From SIG440 sp045587485 (lineage in GTDB: Bacteria; Bacillota; Clostridia; Monoglobales; Monoglobaceae), in NCBI GenBank assembly GCA_045587485.1, contig JAZNCI010000053.1:1-20778 (forward strand): 20,778 nt of DNA, in the 5' to 3' direction. Shown here piece after piece: positions 16,981 to 20,778 of this stretch. The translations under genes were made by a program, and so were the position numbers. The notes beneath the pieces were generated by a model. The model was given only the letters and a program-made list of their open reading frames with translations. It was not told the DNA's origin and made no database searches. The stretch's first letter is position 1. Every line of letters starts with the position of its first letter.

Positions 16981-17385
16981 CTAATGACAGCTGCTGCAAC
17001 CTGCACAGTTGCCGCTGCAACCGCCCTCGGCACTCTCCTGCTCCTGACCCGTAATAAAATAGCTGAGCACAGCATTAACCTGCTGAACCATTAAATCAAA
17101 TTCCTTGCTTGCTTCGATATATTCCGCAATCAGCTTGTTTTCTGCAATCTTTTCGAATTCTGCCTGAACATAATTTCTGTATTCCTCAAGCTCTTCCTTT
17201 GTAGGTTCTTTACCTCTTAAATTTTCTGTTGCAGTTTTGCGGTTTTCGTTATAGGTACGAAGAAGGTTTGTTGCCTCCTCGTTGTTGTTCATTGCATCTC
17301 CTGCTGCGGTAAGTCTTTCTCTTTCTGGGCTGTCCGCAATAAGCGCTCCAAGCTCCTGTGCTTTTTCAATAATAGTATTTCTCAT
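16981..17385 (-). CDS. YlbF/YmcA (RicA/RicF-like) family protein with cysteine tail
   Basis: A mostly helical protein of 134 residues, of the YlbF/YmcA family. In Bacillus, YmcA (RicA), YlbF (RicF) and YaaT (RicT) form a complex that affects RNA processing by RNase Y and carries iron-sulfur clusters. The helical core spans about 1-112. The tail has C123, C127, C130 and C133 (CX3CX2CX2C, then a final His), a plausible metal or cluster ligand set. Its position between miaB and mutS is that of ymcA in Bacillus, but the Cys-rich tail also suits YlbF, so I leave the symbol open. The ATG at 17385 follows the miaB stop by one base, and its AAGGAGG site lies within the miaB terminal codons, so the two are cotranscribed. 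Confidence 0.85.
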   Translation of the reverse strand: MRNTIIEKAQELGALIADSPERERLTAAGDAMNNNEEATNLLRTYNENRKTATENLRGKEPTKEELEEYRNYVQAEFEKIAENKLIAEYIEASKEFDLMVQQVNAVLSYFITGQEQESAEGGCSGNCAGCSSCH

Positions 17386-17386
17386 T

Positions 17387-18796
17387 TTAATGTTCCTCCT
17401 TGATTATCTCGCCAATCAGCGACCAGGTTTTAATCTCTGTAATTTTTATATCAACAATCTCTCCGACCATATCTTCGGTGCCACGGAAATTAACAATCTT
17501 TCCGCCATCGGTCCTTCCGCTTAAAAATTCGGGATTGGTCTTGCTTAAACCCTCAACCAGCACCTTTTCACGCCTGCCGAAATATGCATCATTCTTCTTT
17601 TTGGAAATTTCGTTCTGGAAGGCAACCATGCGGTCAAAATTTCTGTGTTTTTCTTCATCAGTCAGGCAATCATCCATCTCTGCCGCAGGAGTTCCTTTGC
17701 GCTTTGAATAGATAAAGGAAAATATCATATCATACTCAACCTCAGCTAAAATGGACATTGTATCTTCAAAATCCTCGTTTGTCTCTCCGGGGAAGCCAAC
17801 AATGACATCCGATGTCAGAACAATGTCGGGCATCCGTTCACGAACCTTTTTTACAATTTCAAGGTACTTTTCACGGGTGTAGCTGCGATTCATCTTCTTT
17901 AAAATTCTGTCCGAGCCGCACTGAACAGGCAGGTGTAACTGCTTGCAGATTTTATCCTGCCTTGCCATAACATCAATAAGCTCGTCCGAAATGTCTTTGG
18001 GATGCGAGGTCATAAAGCGGATACGTTCAATCCCCTCAACTTTGCAAACCATCTCCAAAAGCTGTGCAAAAGTGATTTTATCGACTAAATCCTTGCCGTA
18101 TGAATTTACATTCTGTCCAAGAAGCATAACCTCTTTATATCCTTTTGCGGCAACCTCGCGTATCTCATTTAAAATATTTTCCGTACTGCGGCTGCGTTCT
18201 CTACCACGAACGTATGGCACAATGCAATATGTACAGAAATTATTGCACCCGTACATAATGGGAATTTTTGCAAGTGGTGGATTGTCACGAACAGAGGTAA
18301 CCCCCTCAAAAATTCTGCCATCACTGTCTTCGATATCAATAACTCTGCCATCGGTCAACACTTCATTTAAAAGCTGCGGAAAACGGTACACAACATGAGT
18401 ACCAAAAACCATATCCACATGCTTATATTTTTTCTTTATCTGCTCGGCAATATGCTCTTGCTGAATCATACACCCGCAAACACCGATAATCATAGAGGGC
18501 TTTTTGCGTTTAAGATGCTTGAGAGCACCTAAGTTTCCAAACACTCTCAGCTCCGCATTTTCACGCACGGCACAGGTGTTGTAAAGCACCAAATCCGCAT
18601 CCTCTGCAGTATCACAAAATCCATATCCCATATCGCTGAGCATACCCTTTAAATGCTCAGAATCGTTTTCGTTCTGAGCACAACCGTAAGTCTCAACAAA
18701 TGCCAGAGGGCGCCTGTTTGCCATTTGGTTTTCAAGACGGATTTTCTGTATAAAATCACGCTGTTTTCCCATTTCAATGCTGTCGATTTCCTTCAA
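17387..18796 (-). CDS. miaB: MiaB, tRNA-2-methylthio-N6-isopentenyladenosine synthase
   Basis: Radical-SAM methylthiotransferase that converts i6A37 to ms2i6A37 in tRNA. The product is 469 residues. The N-terminal UPF0004 domain holds the auxiliary cluster cysteines C39 (ETYGCAQN), C75 (NTCAVREN) and C109 (VCGCM). The radical-SAM motif is C184, C188, C191 (CNNFCTYC). A TRAM RNA-binding domain occupies the last 65 or so residues. The start is TTG at 18796, with GGGGAG eight bases upstream; the first in-frame ATG (codon 9) has no properly spaced site. It has its own sigma-A-type promoter, and the RicA-like gene follows directly. Confidence 0.95.
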   Translation of the reverse strand: MKEIDSIEMGKQRDFIQKIRLENQMANRRPLAFVETYGCAQNENDSEHLKGMLSDMGYGFCDTAEDADLVLYNTCAVRENAELRVFGNLGALKHLKRKKPSMIIGVCGCMIQQEHIAEQIKKKYKHVDMVFGTHVVYRFPQLLNEVLTDGRVIDIEDSDGRIFEGVTSVRDNPPLAKIPIMYGCNNFCTYCIVPYVRGRERSRSTENILNEIREVAAKGYKEVMLLGQNVNSYGKDLVDKITFAQLLEMVCKVEGIERIRFMTSHPKDISDELIDVMARQDKICKQLHLPVQCGSDRILKKMNRSYTREKYLEIVKKVRERMPDIVLTSDVIVGFPGETNEDFEDTMSILAEVEYDMIFSFIYSKRKGTPAAEMDDCLTDEEKHRNFDRMVAFQNEISKKKNDAYFGRREKVLVEGLSKTNPEFLSGRTDGGKIVNFRGTEDMVGEIVDIKITEIKTWSLIGEIIKEEH

Positions 18797-18834
18797 ACAA
18801 AAACACTCCCCTCAGTACATAATAATACTATTTT

Positions 18835-18863
18835 ATTATACTATTTTTTGGGTGTTTTTGCAA
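18835..18863 (-). promoter_or_regulatory. sigma-A-type promoter for miaB
   Basis: On the minus strand TTGCAA (18863-18858) is followed after 17 bases by a consensus TATAAT (18840-18835). The miaB TTG start lies 38 bases downstream of the -10. It is in the only sizeable gap between spoVAE and miaB, so it separates vegetative tRNA-modification and repair genes from the sporulation operon upstream. No GC-rich terminator is visible in the gap. Confidence 0.65.
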
Positions 18864-18886
18864 GAGTTAATTTTTAAAAATTTTGC

Positions 18887-19252
18887 TTATTTCTGCCTTG
18901 GGTTGAAAATAATTGCAGCCAAAAAGCCAAAGAAAATTGATGCCGCAATTCCGCCAGCCGCCGCCATTGTTCCTCCCGTAAATACCCCTAAGAAACCTTG
19001 TTCACGAATTCCCTTGAAAACGCCCTTCGCCAGAGTGTTGCCAAAGCCAATGATTGGCACTGTTGCTCCTGCGCCTGCAAAATCTACAATTTTCTCATAT
19101 ATGCCAACGCTGCCAAGTATAACCCCCGCAACCACAAAAGACACAAGAATTCGTGCAGGGGTCAGTTTTGTTTTATCAATCAGAACCTGAGCAATGGCAC
19201 AAAAAGCACCGCCAACCCAAAAGGCATTAAAATATTCCCAAAACATTTTCAT
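18887..19252 (-). CDS. spoVAE: SpoVAE (SpoVAEb-type) stage V sporulation membrane protein
   Basis: Small membrane protein of the SpoVA complex, which moves Ca-dipicolinic acid into the forespore and out at germination. The product is 121 residues with three or four hydrophobic segments (about 9-25, 34-52, 61-75 and 93-117). It has the family hallmark GAGATVPIIGFGNTLAKG near 60 and is a paralogue of SpoVAC. The ATG at 19252 follows the spoVAD stop by five bases; GGAA lies nine bases upstream. It ends the spoVA operon, and the miaB promoter lies just beyond. Confidence 0.93.
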   Translation of the reverse strand: MKMFWEYFNAFWVGGAFCAIAQVLIDKTKLTPARILVSFVVAGVILGSVGIYEKIVDFAGAGATVPIIGFGNTLAKGVFKGIREQGFLGVFTGGTMAAAGGIAASIFFGFLAAIIFNPRQK

Positions 19253-19257
19253 TTTAT

Positions 19258-20274
19258 CTATTTCCTTTCTGTAGAAATTGCCACCGCGTGAGCCACCGAA
19301 GGGATTGTCTCGCCCTGAAGTGTTGATGTCTGGCTGAGAAGTGCACCCGTTCCCATAAAAAGTACATTTTTCAGCTTCCCCGCCTTAATCATATCCATAA
19401 TATATCCGCACAGGGTCACCGCCAGACAACCGCAGCCCGAACCGCCTGCGTGCATATCCTGCTTTTCAATATCAAAAATCATACAGCCACAATCGTCATA
19501 ATTGTCTGATATCCGATAGCCTTTTTCATACATCAAATCAATTAATGCAGACCTTCCTACAATGCCTAAATCACCCGACAAAATCAAGTCATAGAAATCA
19601 GGCTGTCTGCCCGTATCTTTAAAATGTGCCGCCAGCGTATCTGCCGCAGCGGGTGCCATTGCCGCACCCATATTGTTGGCATCCTTTATGCCGAAGTCCA
19701 CAATTTTGCCCGATGTGAAATGGGTTACATAAGGCCCCTTGCCCTCTTTAGAAAGCACCGCCGCACCCGAACCGGTAACTGTCCATTGTGCTGTAGGAGT
19801 GCGCTGACCGCCGTATTCCAAAGGGTTGCGGTACTGACGTTCAGCCGTGCAGAAATGACTTGATGTTACCGCTGTCGCAAGATTGGCAAAACCGCCGTCA
19901 ATCATCATTGCAGAAAGTGCTATACTTTCTGCCATTGTGGAGCATGCACCATAAACCCCCATAAAGGGGATTTCAAAATCCATAAGACCGAATGTTGAAC
20001 TGATACATTGATTAAGAAGGTCGCCCGCAAAAAGATAATTTATATCCTTGATGTCAACTCCTGCCTTTTCAATTGCACGGATAACCGCAGACTTTTGCAT
20101 TTTGCTCTCGGTTTTTTCCCAGCTTGACTCCCCCCACTCGGCATCCTCCATAATAATATCAAAATGCTGTGCCAGAGGGCCTTGTGATTCCTTTTGTCCT
20201 GCAACACTTGCCACCGAAAGAATATTGACAGGATTATTCATTTTTACCGTTTGTGACCCAAGTCTTTTATTCAT
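19258..20274 (-). CDS. spoVAD: SpoVAD, dipicolinate-binding sporulation protein
   Basis: Soluble, thiolase-fold component of the SpoVA system that binds dipicolinic acid. The product is 338 residues, as expected. The thiolase-type cysteine C111 is in YGACSTMAE. Conserved stretches include WGESSWEKTESKMQ near 47-60, TAERQYRNPLEYG, SGDLGIVG and the Cys-rich HAGGSGCGC near 275. It lacks obvious signal or membrane segments. The ATG at 20274 is two bases after the spoVAC stop, with GGGGTG five bases upstream, so translation is probably coupled. Confidence 0.96.
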   Translation of the reverse strand: MNKRLGSQTVKMNNPVNILSVASVAGQKESQGPLAQHFDIIMEDAEWGESSWEKTESKMQKSAVIRAIEKAGVDIKDINYLFAGDLLNQCISSTFGLMDFEIPFMGVYGACSTMAESIALSAMMIDGGFANLATAVTSSHFCTAERQYRNPLEYGGQRTPTAQWTVTGSGAAVLSKEGKGPYVTHFTSGKIVDFGIKDANNMGAAMAPAAADTLAAHFKDTGRQPDFYDLILSGDLGIVGRSALIDLMYEKGYRISDNYDDCGCMIFDIEKQDMHAGGSGCGCLAVTLCGYIMDMIKAGKLKNVLFMGTGALLSQTSTLQGETIPSVAHAVAISTERK

Positions 20275-20276
20275 AA

Positions 20277-20726
20277 CTACACCCCTAAACCAAAAAGATA
20301 ATATAAAAGTCCAACTACAATAGAGACATTTATTCCATAAACCAGAACAGGCCCTGCGATGGTAAACATTTTTGCCGCCACGCCAAGAACATAACCCTCA
20401 CGTTTAAATTCAATTGCGGGCGAAACCACCGCATTTGCAAAGCCCGTAATGGGCACTAACGTTCCCGCCCCTGCGTGTTTCGCAATTTTATGATACACAT
20501 TAAGACCCGTCAGCAATGCACCCAAAAATATCATTGTTATAGGCACTGCAGTCTTTACACTTTCCTCATTAAGCCCAAAGAAATTTTTATAAATATTGCC
20601 TATTCCCTGACCAATAGTGCAAATAATTCCTCCAATTAAAAATGCACGCAATACATTTCTCCACAGCTTACTGTCCGGGGACTTCTTTTCTATATAGCTT
20701 GAATAGTCCTGATTGGTGAAATCCAT
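20277..20726 (-). CDS. spoVAC: SpoVAC, stage V sporulation membrane channel protein
   Basis: Membrane protein of the SpoVA complex; Bacillus SpoVAC has been reported to act as a mechanosensitive channel for dipicolinic acid release. The product is 149 residues. A soluble N-terminus of about 23 residues is followed by hydrophobic segments near 27-45, 60-78, 84-98 and 115-146. The family motif GAGTLVPITGFANAVVSPA is near 86. The ATG at 20726 has GGAGG eight bases upstream. The gene is complete, and its upstream region is cut by the window edge. In Bacillus spoVA is driven by the forespore sigma factor SigG. Confidence 0.95.
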   Translation of the reverse strand: MDFTNQDYSSYIEKKSPDSKLWRNVLRAFLIGGIICTIGQGIGNIYKNFFGLNEESVKTAVPITMIFLGALLTGLNVYHKIAKHAGAGTLVPITGFANAVVSPAIEFKREGYVLGVAAKMFTIAGPVLVYGINVSIVVGLLYYLFGLGV

Positions 20727-20753
20727 ATACTTTCCTCCATCTTAATTTTTTAC

Positions 20754-20760
20754 TAGTATT
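20754..20760 (-). promoter_or_regulatory. possible SigG -10 element for the spoVA operon
   Basis: On the minus strand AATACTA (20760-20754) differs at one position from a SigG-type -10 (CATACTA). It lies 27 bases upstream of the spoVAC ATG, a sensible leader length. The matching -35 would start at or beyond the right edge, so it cannot be checked, and the motif alone is weak. Confidence 0.25.
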
Positions 20761-20778
20761 GGCAATTTAATAGATTAT

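Noticed and set aside
18864..18886. A/T palindrome after spoVAE as a terminator
   Set aside because: The stem would be only A-T pairs (AATTTTTAAAAATT) with no GC core, too weak to call.

Overview
The window is an ordinary-looking stretch of core chromosome from an endospore-forming, low-to-moderate-GC member of the Clostridia (Firmicutes). The lineage call rests on the spoVAC-spoVAD-spoVAE trio, on SepF, DivIVA, YlmH and a YlbF/YmcA-family protein, on a MutL carrying the endonuclease motif, and on strong GGAGG-type ribosome binding sites. I cannot name a genus from sequence alone. Eighteen complete genes lie on the minus strand and read from right to left. A probable nineteenth gene fragment enters from the left edge on the plus strand and converges on them. 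I saw no tRNA, rRNA, CRISPR array, transposase, prophage or toxin-antitoxin gene, and no gene-free gap is longer than 300 bases.

Layout in the direction of transcription (right to left). (1) 20726-18887: the spoVAC, spoVAD and spoVAE operon for dipicolinic acid uptake into the spore. (2) 18796-16981: miaB (tRNA methylthiotransferase) and a YlbF/YmcA (RicA-like) protein with a cysteine-rich tail, behind a good sigma-A-type promoter at 18835-18863. (3) 16980-16711: a gene-free spacer holding a roughly 190-base, almost wholly palindromic element of unknown origin, the most unusual non-coding feature here. (4) 16710-11216: mutS, mutL and miaA (mismatch repair and tRNA isopentenylation). (5) 11196-9218: a membrane-anchored HlyD-like protein of unknown role and yggS (PLP homeostasis). 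(6) 9135-7200: sepF, ylmH and divIVA, the cell-division cluster that in Bacillus lies downstream of ftsZ, with promoter candidates ahead of sepF and divIVA. (7) 7158-5083: lspA (lipoprotein signal peptidase), rluD-type pseudouridine synthase and radC. (8) 5059-256: uvrB and uvrA (nucleotide excision repair).

Functional links: miaA and miaB make consecutive steps of the ms2i6A37 tRNA modification, and the RicA-like protein beside miaB may be an iron-sulfur partner. mutS with mutL, and uvrB with uvrA, are complete repair pairs. SepF and DivIVA are Z-ring and pole/septum proteins. The order miaB, ymcA-like, mutS, mutL matches the Bacillus order miaB-ymcA-cotE-mutS-mutL; the palindromic element sits where cotE would be. 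Several starts were moved inward from the longest reading frame because the ribosome binding site would otherwise lie inside the gene (uvrA, uvrB, lspA, sepF, mutS, the HlyD-like gene). radC and rluD start with GTG and miaB with TTG.

No convincing new biological system is encoded here. The points most worth following up are the palindromic element, the HlyD-like protein without transporter partners next to division genes, and the cysteine cluster on the RicA-like protein.
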